In this document: piece after piece, positions 8,384 through 16,541 of the stretch
How positions within the stretch are numbered: position 1 is the first letter of the stretch
Layout of the letters: each line of letters opens with the position of its first letter
Assembly: GCF_009769385.1 (NCBI RefSeq)
Contig: NZ_VKAB01000025.1
Coordinates: forward strand, 1 to 64,000
DNA length: 64,000 nt
Reading direction: 5' to 3'
Origin: Saccharothrix deserti
Lineage (GTDB): Bacteria; Actinomycetota; Actinomycetes; Mycobacteriales; Pseudonocardiaceae
Translations under genes and position numbers: made by a program
The notes under the pieces: generated by a model
Databases searched by the model: none
Seen by the model: only the letters and a program-made list of their open reading frames with translations
What the model was told of the DNA's origin: nothing

Positions 8384-9328
8384 TTGTCGAACCGCTGGGT
8401 CGCAGTCCTGTCCGGGGGCCTTTCGCACGAGCGGGAGGTGTCCTTGCGATCCGGTCGCAGGTTGTCCGCCGCCCTCCGCTCGGCCGGCCTGGTCGTGGAG
8501 GAGTGGGATGCCGACGGCAACCTGCTCACCCGGCTCAAGGAGCACCGGCCGGACGCCGTCGTGGTGGCGCTGCACGGTGGCGAGGGCGAGAACGGGTCCG
8601 TGCAGACGATCCTGGAGCTGATGGACGTGCCGTTCGTCGGCACGGACTCGCGGGCGTGCCGCCGGGCCTGGGACAAGCCGACCTCCAAGGCGGAGCTGGC
8701 CCGTGCGGGTCTGACGACGCCGGAGTGGGCCGTGCTGCCGCACGCGACGTTCCGGGAGCTGGGCGCGCAGCCCGTGCTGGACGCGATGGTCGAACGGCTC
8801 GGGCTGCCGTTGATGCTCAAGCCGGACCAGGGTGGGTCGGCGTTGGGTGCCCGGGTGGTGCGTGACGCGGCCGACCTGCCGACCGCGATGGTCGGGTGTC
8901 TGGCGTACGGCGACACCGTGCTCGCCGAGCGGTACGTGGAGGGCGTCGAGGTGGCCGTGGCGGTGGTCGACGGTCCCGACGGGCCGTACGCCCTGCCGCC
9001 GGTGGAGATCGTGCCGGAGAACGGCGTCTACGACTACACCGCTCGGTACACCGCCGGGTTGACGGACTTCCACGCGCCGGCGCGGTTGGACGAGAAGGCG
9101 GCGCAGGCGGTCGGCGAGCTGGCGGTGTCGGCGCACCGGCTGTTGGGTCTGCGGGACGTGTCGCGGACCGACGCGATCGTGGCCGCCGACGGCACGGTGC
9201 ACTTCCTCGAAGTGAACGTGTCGCCCGGTTTGACCGAGACCTCGCTCCTGCCGATGGCGGTCGAGGCGGCGGGGAAGTCGCTCGGCGAGATCTACGCGGG
9301 TCTGGTGGAGCGCGCCGTCGAGCGTTAG
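8384..9328 (+). CDS. D-alanine--D-alanine ligase family protein
   Basis: ATP-grasp enzyme of 314 residues expected to join two D-alanines for peptidoglycan precursors. Motifs: VLSGGLSHEREVSLRSG near the N-terminus, HGGEGENG around residue 68, the ATP-grasp loop GGSALGA near 150, and the Mg-binding FLEVNVSPGLTETSLLP. The chosen start is TTG, with AGGAG 7 bases upstream; a longer reading adds six residues. The lineage normally also has a ddl near murF, so this may be a second copy or a dipeptide ligase of different specificity. Ends at a strong hairpin shared with parB. Confidence 0.85.
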   Translation: MSNRWVAVLSGGLSHEREVSLRSGRRLSAALRSAGLVVEEWDADGNLLTRLKEHRPDAVVVALHGGEGENGSVQTILELMDVPFVGTDSRACRRAWDKPTSKAELARAGLTTPEWAVLPHATFRELGAQPVLDAMVERLGLPLMLKPDQGGSALGARVVRDAADLPTAMVGCLAYGDTVLAERYVEGVEVAVAVVDGPDGPYALPPVEIVPENGVYDYTARYTAGLTDFHAPARLDEKAAQAVGELAVSAHRLLGLRDVSRTDAIVAADGTVHFLEVNVSPGLTETSLLPMAVEAAGKSLGEIYAGLVERAVER

Positions 9329-9345
9329 AGGTTCTCACTTTTACC

Positions 9346-9379
9346 TGACGGCCCGTGTCCGATTGGACACGGGCCGTCA
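9346..9379. terminator. Hairpin between convergent ddl-like gene and parB
   Basis: Perfect 15-bp stem TGACGGCCCGTGTCC with a GATT loop. It lacks a strong T-run on either side but lies between converging genes, so it probably acts for both. Confidence 0.7.
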
Positions 9380-9464
9380 TCGTCACCGTGACATAAGGCC
9401 CCTGGGTGATCCCTTGCGGCCCGAACGAATCCCTTTTGTCCGTTTTTTCGCCGTGCCCGACGAC

Positions 9465-10457
9465 CTACTCGGGAGACCGCGTTCGTTGCGCCGCTTCGGG
9501 CGACATGAGCTGAATAATGCGCTCCAAGTCGTCCACGGACCCGAACTCGACCACGATCCGCCCCTTCCGCTGGCCCAGTTCGACCTTCACCCGGGTGTCG
9601 AAGTTGTCGGACAACCGCTCCGCGAGCTCCTGCAGACCGGGCGCCTGCATCTGCTTGCGCCGCACCTGCTTCGCCTTGGCGGGCTCGGCGCTCTTGGCGA
9701 GCGTCACCGCCTCCTCGGTCGCGCGGACCGACATGCCCTCCGCGACGATCCGGGTTGCCAGCTCCTCCTGAACACCGGGGTCCTCGATCCCGAGCAACGC
9801 GCGGGCGTGGCCGGCGGACAGCACGCCCGCCGCGACCCGCCGCTGCACGGGCAGGGGGAGCTTCAGCAGCCGGATGGTGTTGGTGACGACCGGGCGGCTG
9901 CGGCCGATGCGGTCGGCCAGCTCCTCGTGCGTCACGCCGAACTCCTCCAGCAGCTGCTGGTAGGCCGACGCCTCTTCCAACGGGTTCAGCTGGACGCGGT
10001 GGATGTTCTCCAGCAGCGCGTCGCGCAGCATCACGTCGTCGGCGGTGTGCCGGACGATCGCCGGGATCGTCTTCAGGCCCGCGAGCTGGGTCGCCCGCCA
10101 CCGCCGCTCGCCCATGACGAGTTCGTAGGTGTCCGCCCCGGTGGCGCGCACCACGATCGGCTGCATGAGCCCGAACTCGCGGATCGAGTGCTCCAGCTCG
10201 CGCAGCGCTTCCTCGTCGAAGACCTGCCGCGGCTGCTTCGGGTTGGTGCGGATCGCGGTGACCGGCAGCTCCTGGTACACCGCGCCGGCCACCTCCCCGG
10301 ACACGTCGGGGTGCCCGGAAGAAGCAAGCGCAGGGGAGGACGACCCACCATTCGACAGAGACCGGAGCGTCGGCGCCCCCGGTGTGCCCGGCGGTGGGCC
10401 GCTCGGGATCAGGGCCGCGAGCCCGCGACCGAGGCCACCCTTGCGCTGTTCCGTCAT
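9465..10457 (-). CDS. parB: Chromosome partitioning protein ParB
   Basis: CTP-dependent DNA clamp that loads at parS sites and organises the origin region. 330 residues: N-terminal LGRGLAALIP motif that stimulates ParA, the GERRWRATQLAG box around 120, helix-turn-helix LADRIGRSRPVVTNTIRLLKLP near 185, and a C-terminal dimerisation region. ATG chosen because it overlaps the parA stop (ATGA) and yields the canonical MTEQRKGGLGRG start. Likely co-transcribed with parA and rsmG. Three perfect target sites lie 1.7-2.4 kb upstream. Confidence 0.97.
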   Translation of the reverse strand: MTEQRKGGLGRGLAALIPSGPPPGTPGAPTLRSLSNGGSSSPALASSGHPDVSGEVAGAVYQELPVTAIRTNPKQPRQVFDEEALRELEHSIREFGLMQPIVVRATGADTYELVMGERRWRATQLAGLKTIPAIVRHTADDVMLRDALLENIHRVQLNPLEEASAYQQLLEEFGVTHEELADRIGRSRPVVTNTIRLLKLPLPVQRRVAAGVLSAGHARALLGIEDPGVQEELATRIVAEGMSVRATEEAVTLAKSAEPAKAKQVRRKQMQAPGLQELAERLSDNFDTRVKVELGQRKGRIVVEFGSVDDLERIIQLMSPEAAQRTRSPE

Positions 10458-11482
10458 GCCTGCCCCATCTCCGCGCCGAACTCGGCGATCTCCCGTGCCG
10501 CGTCGAGGTAGCTCATCGCGCCCCGTGAGCCGGGATCGTAGGTGAGCACCGTCTGAGCGAATCCTGGTGCCTCGGAGACCTTCACGCTGCGCGGGATCAC
10601 CGTTTTGAGGACCGTGTCGCCGAAGTGGCCGCGCACCTCGCTGGTCACCTGGTCGGCCAGCTTCGTGCGGCCGTCGTACATGGTGAGCAGGATGGTGGAC
10701 ACGTTCAGCGTGGGGTTCAGGTGCGCCTGCACGAGTTCGATGTTGCGCAGCAGCTGCCCCAGACCCTCCAGCGCGTAGTACTCGCACTGGATCGGGATCA
10801 GCACCTCCTGCGCGGCGACCATCGCGTTGACGGTCAGCAGGCCGAGCGACGGCGGGCAGTCGATGAACACGTAGTCCGGCTTGATCGGGTCCAGCGCCTC
10901 GGGGCTCAGCGCCTCCTTCAGCCGGGACTCGCGGGCCACCATCGAGACCAGTTCGATCTCGGCGCCCGCGAGGTCGATCGTGGCGGGCACGCAGTAGAGG
11001 TTGGGGGACTGGTTGCTGACCTGAGCCGCCTCGGTGACGGACAGCTCACCGATCAGCACCTCGTACACGGACGGTGTGCCGGAGCGGTGTTCGACGGCCA
11101 ACGCGGTGCTCGCGTTGCCCTGCGGGTCGAGGTCGATGACGAGGACCTTGAGCCCGTGGATCGCGAGGGCGGCGGCCAGGTTCACCGTGCTCGTGGTCTT
11201 GCCGACGCCACCCTTCTGGTTGGCGACCACCATGACCCGGCGACGGTCCGGACGGGGGAGTTGGAGGGAGTCGGGGTGCAGGACGCGGGTGGCGCGTGCC
11301 GCTTCTTCCGCGATGGGGGTCCACACGGTGCTGTCTCCTGCCGGTTCCACGTTGTTAGCCAAGTCTGCGTTGCCTACCGGGCGGAGCACTTCGCCCGCGC
11401 CCACCACACCTTCGGGTTCGGTTTCACGTGGAACACCGGCCGCTCGGAACACCGGTTGCAAGGGGTCGGGGTACACGTTCAC
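10454..11482 (-). CDS. parA: Chromosome partitioning ATPase ParA
   Basis: Deviant Walker ATPase that moves ParB-bound origins and in actinomycetes interacts with polar scaffolds. 342 residues; KGGVGKTTSTVNLAAALA at about residue 89 after a long N-terminal extension, switch region VFIDCPPSLGLLTVNA, and DLDPQGNAS. The N-terminal ~85 residues are Pro/Glu-rich and variable; a start later in this region is possible. GTGA overlap with rsmG and ATGA overlap with parB indicate translational coupling. Confidence 0.97.
   Translation of the reverse strand: MNVYPDPLQPVFRAAGVPRETEPEGVVGAGEVLRPVGNADLANNVEPAGDSTVWTPIAEEAARATRVLHPDSLQLPRPDRRRVMVVANQKGGVGKTTSTVNLAAALAIHGLKVLVIDLDPQGNASTALAVEHRSGTPSVYEVLIGELSVTEAAQVSNQSPNLYCVPATIDLAGAEIELVSMVARESRLKEALSPEALDPIKPDYVFIDCPPSLGLLTVNAMVAAQEVLIPIQCEYYALEGLGQLLRNIELVQAHLNPTLNVSTILLTMYDGRTKLADQVTSEVRGHFGDTVLKTVIPRSVKVSEAPGFAQTVLTYDPGSRGAMSYLDAAREIAEFGAEMGQA
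11421..11434. other. One-mismatch parS-like site in the parA 5' coding region
   Basis: GTTTCACGTGGAAC matches the 14-bp ParB core at 13 positions and lies in codons for GVPRETEPE of ParA. Position next to three perfect sites makes weak ParB binding plausible. Confidence 0.55.
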
Positions 11483-12156
11483 CGATCCTTCCTTTTGCGA
11501 CGCGCGCCTTCACGGCGGCTCGCCTGCTCGTCGCGCTCCAGGAGCACGACCGTCGTCGGCAGTTCGAGTACATCGCCACCGCAGGTGATGACGCGTGGCC
11601 GGACTCCTCCGGCCCTGCGCACCGCCTCGGCGTCGCGTTCCAGCTCTTCCGCTGCGCTCTCGCCCTTGAGAGCCACCAGACGTCCACCGGGCCTCAGCAG
11701 CGGTAGGCACCACCGCGTCAGCCGCTCCAGCGGAGCCACCGCGCGGGCCGTCACGACGTCGCTGCCGGACAGCTGGTCGCGCACCGGCCCCTCCTCGGCT
11801 CGTCCGCGGATCACGGTGATTTTGAGGTCGAGTGCTTCGACGCACTCGTTCAGCCACGCCACCCGACGTGCCATCGGTTCGAGGAGCGTGAGGTTGAGAT
11901 CCGGCCGTGCGATCGCCAGGGGGATGCCCGGCAGGCCCGCGCCTGAGCCTACGTCTACGACGCGTGAACCTTCGGGAAGCAACTCCGCGACGACGGCCGA
12001 ATTGAGGATGTGACGATCCCAGAGCCGGTCGACCTCACGCGGACCGATGAGCCCGCGTTCGACACCGTGCTCGGTGAGCAGTGCCGTGAAGGCGACCGCC
12101 TTGTCGTAGTGGTCACCGAAGACCCTCTTCGCGCGGTCTTCCACCTCTGCGGCCAT
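11479..12156 (-). CDS. rsmG: 16S rRNA (guanine-N7)-methyltransferase RsmG
   Basis: SAM-dependent methyltransferase that modifies 16S rRNA in the decoding region (G527 in E. coli numbering). 225 residues with SAM motif I VVDVGSGAGLPGIPLA at about 65-80, the upstream LWDRHILNS motif, and DVVTARAVAPLERL. The basic tail REGARRKRKDR overlaps the parA start. Loss of rsmG gives low-level streptomycin resistance in many bacteria; the motifs here look intact. A perfect parS site sits 16 bases before its start. Confidence 0.97.
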   Translation of the reverse strand: MAAEVEDRAKRVFGDHYDKAVAFTALLTEHGVERGLIGPREVDRLWDRHILNSAVVAELLPEGSRVVDVGSGAGLPGIPLAIARPDLNLTLLEPMARRVAWLNECVEALDLKITVIRGRAEEGPVRDQLSGSDVVTARAVAPLERLTRWCLPLLRPGGRLVALKGESAAEELERDAEAVRRAGGVRPRVITCGGDVLELPTTVVLLERDEQASRREGARRKRKDR

Positions 12157-12171
12157 GGCTCCGTCCGGGAC

Positions 12172-12185
12172 GTTTCACGTGAAAC
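12172..12185. other. parS site 1
   Basis: Perfect GTTTCACGTGAAAC palindrome upstream of rsmG. ParB binding and spreading nucleation site by exact match to the bacterial consensus. Confidence 0.95.
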
Positions 12186-12329
12186 CACACACGACGCCGG
12201 CGAGGGGCCGGTGTGGGCGATGGGGTTGGGCGACTCGTCAGGAGCGGCGAGGCCCCGCGAGATGTGCCGGTGCCCACTATGACGGATCACCCCGGCGACA
12301 CGCCAAATCGAAGTGACGAGATCTACGGC

Positions 12330-12343
12330 GTTTCACGTGAAAC
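12330..12343. other. parS site 2, overlapping the Nudix stop codon
   Basis: Perfect 14-bp parS. Its central TGA in the minus-strand reading supplies the stop codon of the Nudix gene, whose last three codons (Ser-Phe-Thr) are also encoded by the palindrome. Confidence 0.95.
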
Positions 12344-12791
12344 TTGCGATCCGACCGTCCTTGGGCAACGAGCGGAGGAGTTCGAGCGCGTAGTCGACCG
12401 ACTCGACGTGGTCGAGGTGCGGTACCTCGTCGAGCGGGAACCACGCCGCCTGGTCCGTGCTGCCGTCCACTTCGAAGGTGAGTTCGCCGCCGACGATGTG
12501 CGCCTCGTACATGATCCGGATGCGGTGGTAGTCGACCTCGACGCCGTCGTGAACCATCGGGCCGGAGAAGTTCTGGATGCCGAGCAGGCGGTCGACCTCG
12601 GCGCGGTAGCCCGTCTCCTCGAACACCTCGCGGACGACCGCGTCGTACGGATCCTCGCCGTGGTCGAGCCCGCCGCCGGGCAGGATCCACATCGGCCGGC
12701 CCGGATTCTGCAACCGGGAGAGGAGCAGCCGACCGTCCTCGATGATCACGGCGTAGGCGGCGACTCGGAGGTTCCGGATGATCTCAGTCAT
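12333..12791 (-). CDS. Nudix hydrolase
   Basis: 152-residue pyrophosphohydrolase of unknown substrate. A complete Nudix box is visible: GGGLDHGEDPYDAVVREVFEETGY at about residues 41-64 (G x5 E x7 REVFEETG). It sits between rsmG and jag, embedded in the parS cluster, and is read towards rsmG with a 176-base gap. No obvious operon partner. The ATG is preceded by a parS-containing region shared with the divergent fusion gene. Confidence 0.9.
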   Translation of the reverse strand: MTEIIRNLRVAAYAVIIEDGRLLLSRLQNPGRPMWILPGGGLDHGEDPYDAVVREVFEETGYRAEVDRLLGIQNFSGPMVHDGVEVDYHRIRIMYEAHIVGGELTFEVDGSTDQAAWFPLDEVPHLDHVESVDYALELLRSLPKDGRIASFT

Positions 12792-12800
12792 GCCGCGACC

Positions 12801-12814
12801 GTTTCACGTGAAAC
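12801..12814. other. parS site 3
   Basis: Perfect GTTTCACGTGAAAC between the divergent Nudix and phosphatase-methyltransferase genes, overlapping their shared promoter space of 45 bases. ParB occupancy could influence both. Confidence 0.95.
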
Positions 12815-12836
12815 ACGGCGAGGGGAAGGGGTTGCG

Positions 12837-13826
12837 ATGTACGCGATCAGACCTGGGGTGCTCAGCACGATGGGACACCCGCACGACCTCCGGCACGTCA
12901 GCGATCTGGCGACTGCCGGAGTGGACGTGATCGTGTGCGCGCTGACCGAGACGGAGTTGGCGGAGCTGGATCTCACCGGCGAGGCGGAGACGGCGCGGGA
13001 CGCAGGCATGGCGTTCCACTGGGTGCCGATCCCGGACTTCGGCGTGCCCGCCGCCGCGCTGGAGTTGGACGCCGTGGTGGAGGACATGCGCGCGGGTCGG
13101 CACGTCCTGGTGCACTGCTGGGGTGGGATCGGTCGGTCGTCGTTGGTGGCCGGTGCGCTGTTGGTGATGGACGGCGCGTCACCCGAGGCGGCGTGGCAGG
13201 CGATCGGCGAGGCGCGCAAGCGGGACGTGCCGGAGACCGACGAGCAGCGGGCGTGGCTGACCACGTTCGCGCAGGCTCGGTTCTGGGACGCCCAGGCGGC
13301 GGCGTTCGACGAGGAACCCGACCACGGGCTGCGCGACCCGGACGTCCGGCGGGCGTGGGCCGAGCTGCTCCTGCCGTTGCTGCCGCCGACGCCGGCGTCC
13401 GTGGTCGACCTCGGGTGCGGCACCGGCAGCCTCACCGCGTTGCTCACCGAGGCCGGGTACGAGGTGCGCGGGCTCGACCTGTCCGAGCGGATGGTCGCCG
13501 CCGCACGGGCCAAGGTCGCCGGGGTCGAGTTCCGCCAGGGCGACGCCGCACGCCCGCCGTACCCGCCGGGGTCGTTCGACGTGGTGCTGGCGCGGCACGT
13601 GCTGTGGGCGTTGCCCGACCCGGCCGCCGCGCTCGACCGGTGGCGCGCCCTGCTCAAGCCGGGCGGTCGCCTGGTGCTGGTCGAGGGTCGCTGGTCCACC
13701 GGCGCCGGGCTCACCGCCGCCGAGTGCGTGGCGCTGCTGGGCGGGGGAGAGGTACGCCCGCTGACCGACCCGCTGTTGTGGGGCCGCGAGATCGACGACG
13801 AGCGCTACCTCGTCGTCAGCGGGTAG
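12837..13826 (+). CDS. Fusion of a dual-specificity/tyrosine-type phosphatase with a SAM methyltransferase
   Basis: 329 residues. N-terminal half carries the Cys-phosphatase loop HCWGGIGRSS (HCx5R) near residue 90 with preceding WVPIPDFGVP, as in protein-tyrosine/DSP-type phosphatases. The C-terminal half (about 170-329) is a class I methyltransferase: SVVDLGCGTGSLTALL, GLDLSERMVAAAR, SFDVVLARHVLWALPDP and LLKPGGRLVLVEG. ATG chosen for its GAGGGGAAGGGG ribosome site; the open frame extends far upstream without protein-like sequence. Both catalytic centres look intact. Substrates unknown. It is the only plus-strand gene between parB and dnaA. Confidence 0.85.
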   Translation: MYAIRPGVLSTMGHPHDLRHVSDLATAGVDVIVCALTETELAELDLTGEAETARDAGMAFHWVPIPDFGVPAAALELDAVVEDMRAGRHVLVHCWGGIGRSSLVAGALLVMDGASPEAAWQAIGEARKRDVPETDEQRAWLTTFAQARFWDAQAAAFDEEPDHGLRDPDVRRAWAELLLPLLPPTPASVVDLGCGTGSLTALLTEAGYEVRGLDLSERMVAAARAKVAGVEFRQGDAARPPYPPGSFDVVLARHVLWALPDPAAALDRWRALLKPGGRLVLVEGRWSTGAGLTAAECVALLGGGEVRPLTDPLLWGREIDDERYLVVSG

Positions 13827-13845
13827 AGGTCGGCCGGTGAAAAGC

Positions 13846-13882
13846 GACGGCCCCGGCTCCCATCAGGGAACCGGGGCCGTCG
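13846..13882. terminator. Bidirectional terminator between the fusion gene and jag
   Basis: Stem GACGGCCCCGG pairs with CCGGGGCCGTC, extended by five further pairs with one mismatch, loop ATCA. The plus strand is preceded by AAAA, giving a T-run for transcription from the minus strand. Confidence 0.75.
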
Positions 13883-13894
13883 AGGCAAACCCGC

Positions 13895-14437
13895 TCAGGG
13901 CTTGGGCAGCACCACCACGCGGCGCTGCGGCTCCTCGCCCTCGCTCTCGCTGTGCACGCCCGCCACACCCGCGACGGCGTCGTGCACGACCTTCCGCTCG
14001 AACGGCGTCATCGGGTGCAGCCGCACCTTCTCACCGGTCGCCAGCACCTTCTCCGCCGTCGTCCGGCCGAGGTCGGCCAGTTCGGCACGCCGTCCGGCGC
14101 GCCACCCGGCGACGTCCAGCATGAGCCGGCTGCGCACACCGGTCTCCTGCTGCACGGCGAGCCGGGTCAGCTCCTGCAACGACTCCAGGACCGTGCCGCG
14201 GGGGCCGACCAGCTTCTCCAGGTCGTCACCGCCGTCGATGCTCACGATGGCCCGACCCGCCTCGACGTCGAGGTCGATGTCGCCGTCGTAGTCGAGGAGG
14301 TCCAACAGCCGCTCGAGGTAGTCCCCGGCGATGTCGCCCTCCTGGACGAGCAGGTCCTCCGAACTCCCCGACCGCGCCGGCGGGGCCTGGTCGGCCTCCG
14401 GTGCGTCCACGTCGGCCGCCTGCAACGTCTCCGACAC
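13895..14437 (-). CDS. jag: Jag/KhpB-like RNA-binding protein (KH-R3H)
   Basis: 180 residues with a KH domain (about 65-120; IDGGDDLEKLVGPRGTVLESLQELTRLAV) and an R3H domain (about 120-175; LHPMTPFERKVVHDAVAGVAGVHSESEGEEPQRRVVV). In Firmicutes KhpB/Jag acts with KhpA and affects cell elongation. Gene follows yidC after an 18-base gap, the standard order rnpA-yidD-yidC-jag-rsmG, interrupted here by the Nudix and fusion genes. Acidic N-terminus; no Jag_N domain apparent. Confidence 0.93.
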   Translation of the reverse strand: MSETLQAADVDAPEADQAPPARSGSSEDLLVQEGDIAGDYLERLLDLLDYDGDIDLDVEAGRAIVSIDGGDDLEKLVGPRGTVLESLQELTRLAVQQETGVRSRLMLDVAGWRAGRRAELADLGRTTAEKVLATGEKVRLHPMTPFERKVVHDAVAGVAGVHSESEGEEPQRRVVVLPKP

Positions 14438-14455
14438 GATGTCTCCTCTCCAGGG

Positions 14456-15502
14456 TCAACGACGCTTCTTGTTGCCCTGCTTCTTGCCAGGGGATCGGTC
14501 TGGGCTCAGACCGGGAATCTCGGTGGACGGCTTCGCGGTCTCGGCGGACTCGCTCACGTCCTGGTCCTGCGCCGGATTGGCGGCAGCGGGCTTCGCGGCG
14601 GCGGGCTGCGTGCCCGCGGGCTTGCGCGCCTGCGGCTTCTGACCGGGCCTCGGCTTGACGGCGGGCTTCACGCCCGGCTTCGGCGCGAGCGCCTGGCGCT
14701 GCGTGGTCGCCTCGACCTTCTTCTGCTCTTCCTCGCGGTCGATGCGGTGGTACACGACGTACTGCTGCCCCAACGTCCACGCGTTGTTGCTCAGCCAGTA
14801 CAGCAGGATCGCGACGGGGAAGAACAGACCACCGACGAGAACACCCACCGGGAAGATGTAGAGCGTCAGCTTGTTCATGATCGCGGTCTGCGGGTTGTCC
14901 GCCGCGGCCTGCGTCTGCCGGGCCACCGAGTGGCGCGCGGTGAAGTGCGTCGCGATCGAGGCGACGATCATCAACGGGATCGAGACCAGCAGCACCGCGT
15001 TGCGGCTCGTGGCGAACTGCGCGAGCTCGTTGGCGGGCATCGTGATGAACGTCGACAGGTTCGCGCCGAACAGCTTGGCGTTGACGAACGACTCCACGCC
15101 CTGCGCGTCGAAGAAGTAGACCTCGCCCCAGCCGGGCCTGAACGAGCGCAGCACGTGGAACAGGCCGATGAACACCGGGATCTGCACCAGCATCGGCAGG
15201 CAGCCGCCCAGCGGGTTGACGCCGTGCTCCGACTGGAGCTTCTGCATCTCCTGCGCCTGGCGCTGCTTGTCGTTCCCGTACTTCTTCTTGATCTTCTGGA
15301 GCTCGGGGGCGAACTCCTGCATCTTGCGCATCGAGCGGACCTGGCCGACGAACGGCTTGAACAGGATCGCGCGCAGCGTGAAGACGAGGAACACCACGGC
15401 CAAGGCCCACGCGAACCCGCTCGACTCGCCGAAGATGTGGCCGAACACCCAGTGCCAACACCACAGGATGAAGGACACCGGGTAGTAGATGAAGTTGAGC
15501 AC
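14456..15502 (-). CDS. yidC: Membrane protein insertase YidC
   Basis: 348-residue Oxa1/YidC insertase that places proteins in the cytoplasmic membrane alone or with SecYEG. Visible: N-terminal membrane helix, conserved hydrophilic-groove arginine region (LRAILFKPFVGQVRSMRKMQ), coiled loop LQKIKKKYGNDKQRQAQEMQKL, GGCLPMLVQIPVFIGLFHVL, and later membrane helices around 170-250. The C-terminal ~90 residues are Lys/Pro/Ala-rich and probably contact ribosomes. Translation is closely coupled to yidD. Confidence 0.97.
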   Translation of the reverse strand: MLNFIYYPVSFILWCWHWVFGHIFGESSGFAWALAVVFLVFTLRAILFKPFVGQVRSMRKMQEFAPELQKIKKKYGNDKQRQAQEMQKLQSEHGVNPLGGCLPMLVQIPVFIGLFHVLRSFRPGWGEVYFFDAQGVESFVNAKLFGANLSTFITMPANELAQFATSRNAVLLVSIPLMIVASIATHFTARHSVARQTQAAADNPQTAIMNKLTLYIFPVGVLVGGLFFPVAILLYWLSNNAWTLGQQYVVYHRIDREEEQKKVEATTQRQALAPKPGVKPAVKPRPGQKPQARKPAGTQPAAAKPAAANPAQDQDVSESAETAKPSTEIPGLSPDRSPGKKQGNKKRR

Positions 15503-15505
15503 TAG

Positions 15506-15778
15506 CTACTCCTCGGCAGGAAGGTCGGGGACCGCGTTTCGCCTCGGCGGAACCGGGTCCAGGCCACCAGGGTGCCAGGGTCCGCAGCGGCCCAGCCGGC
15601 GGAGGGTCAGCCAGGAACCGCGCAGCGCACCGTGGACGGTCAACGCTTCCACCGCGTACGCACTGCAACTCGGGTGGAAACGGCAGGTCGGGGGTAGCGC
15701 CGGTGAGATGAACTTCCGGTAGAAGCGCACCGGTAGCAGCAGAGCCCGGACGACAGGGCTCACCTGGACGGTCGTCAT
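15506..15778 (-). CDS. yidD: Membrane protein insertion efficiency factor YidD
   Basis: 90-residue YidD family protein: LPVRFYRKFISPALPPTCRFHPSCSAYAVEAL is the diagnostic region with two of the three conserved cysteines, followed by RLGRCGPWHPGGLDPVP with the third. Supports YidC/Sec-dependent insertion at the inner membrane. Overlaps rnpA by 4 bases. Confidence 0.95.
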   Translation of the reverse strand: MTTVQVSPVVRALLLPVRFYRKFISPALPPTCRFHPSCSAYAVEALTVHGALRGSWLTLRRLGRCGPWHPGGLDPVPPRRNAVPDLPAEE

Positions 15779-16173
15779 CGCAGCACCTTGTGCAGCGCCG
15801 CATCGAGGTCACGGCCGAGCTCGGCGCTGTCCGCATCGGCTGACGGTGCCAACGCGCGCACGACCAGCGAAGTTCCGGGCGGCAGCGCGTCGAGCCGGTC
15901 CCGCACCAGGTGCCGCAGCTTGCGGCTGACCCGGTGCCGGACCACGGAGTTGCCCACGGCCTTGCTCACGACGAAGCCCACCTTGGACTGGTCCAAGGTG
16001 GGCTGCGCCGAGGTACGTGGCTCCGCCGAGGCGCCATCGGGTGCCGCCGAGGTACGCGGCTCCACCGGTGTCAGGACGTGCACCACCAGCCGGGACCGGC
16101 CGGCCCGGCGGCCTCGGCGGACCACCAGGCCGAAGTCCTGGCTGCGGGTCAGCCGATTGGCCGCGGGTAGCAC
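15775..16173 (-). CDS. rnpA: Ribonuclease P protein component
   Basis: Protein subunit of RNase P, needed for 5' maturation of tRNAs. Motifs: LPAANRLTRSQDFG at the N-terminus and the RNR-type helix VGNSVVRHRVSRKLRHLVRDRL. GTG at 16173 chosen since VLPAANRL matches family starts; a longer frame adds 25 unlikely residues. A roughly 25-residue insertion between strands (TPVEPRTSAAPDGASAEP to QPTLDQSK) contains a repeated EPRTSA and is not typical of the family. It follows rpmH by 13 bases. Confidence 0.94.
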   Translation of the reverse strand: MLPAANRLTRSQDFGLVVRRGRRAGRSRLVVHVLTPVEPRTSAAPDGASAEPRTSAQPTLDQSKVGFVVSKAVGNSVVRHRVSRKLRHLVRDRLDALPPGTSLVVRALAPSADADSAELGRDLDAALHKVLR

Positions 16174-16186
16174 GGCGCTGCGGCGA

Positions 16187-16330
16187 TCAGGCGGACAGTT
16201 CTTTGCGACCCTTGCCACGGCGCGCGGCCAGGATGGCGCGACCGGCACGGGTGCGCATGCGCAGCCGGAACCCGTGCGTCTTGGCGCGGCGGCGGTTGTT
16301 GGGCTGGAAGGTGCGCTTACCCTTGCTCAC
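16187..16330 (-). CDS. rpmH: 50S ribosomal protein L34
   Basis: 47-residue highly basic ribosomal protein: KGKRTFQPNNRRRAKTHGF ... RTRAGRAILAARRGKGRKELSA. The GTG start matches the family; the frame extends upstream but without similarity. First gene of the minus-strand rpmH-rnpA-yidD-yidC-jag unit, divergent from dnaA as in most bacteria. Confidence 0.98.
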   Translation of the reverse strand: MSKGKRTFQPNNRRRAKTHGFRLRMRTRAGRAILAARRGKGRKELSA

Positions 16331-16541
16331 GGTCGGACTCCCGGTGCTTAACTGCCAAGCAGGTCTGTGGTTGTCCCCAGCGAACAAGCCTTAGGCGCGC
16401 GAAAAGCACCCCACGCAAGCGGGAGACGGTTACGAGGGTACGCAGCCGGCGGGACGAGCTCCAAATCGGGGTCGCACCCGGGCGCGCGACACGATCTCCG
16501 GCCCACGTAAAAGGCTTGCGGGGCGGTACGCCTTGTGGCAA

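Noticed and set aside
12213..12836. 5' extension of the phosphatase-methyltransferase frame
   Set aside because: Runs through two parS sites and antisense to the Nudix gene; the internal ATG has the better ribosome site.
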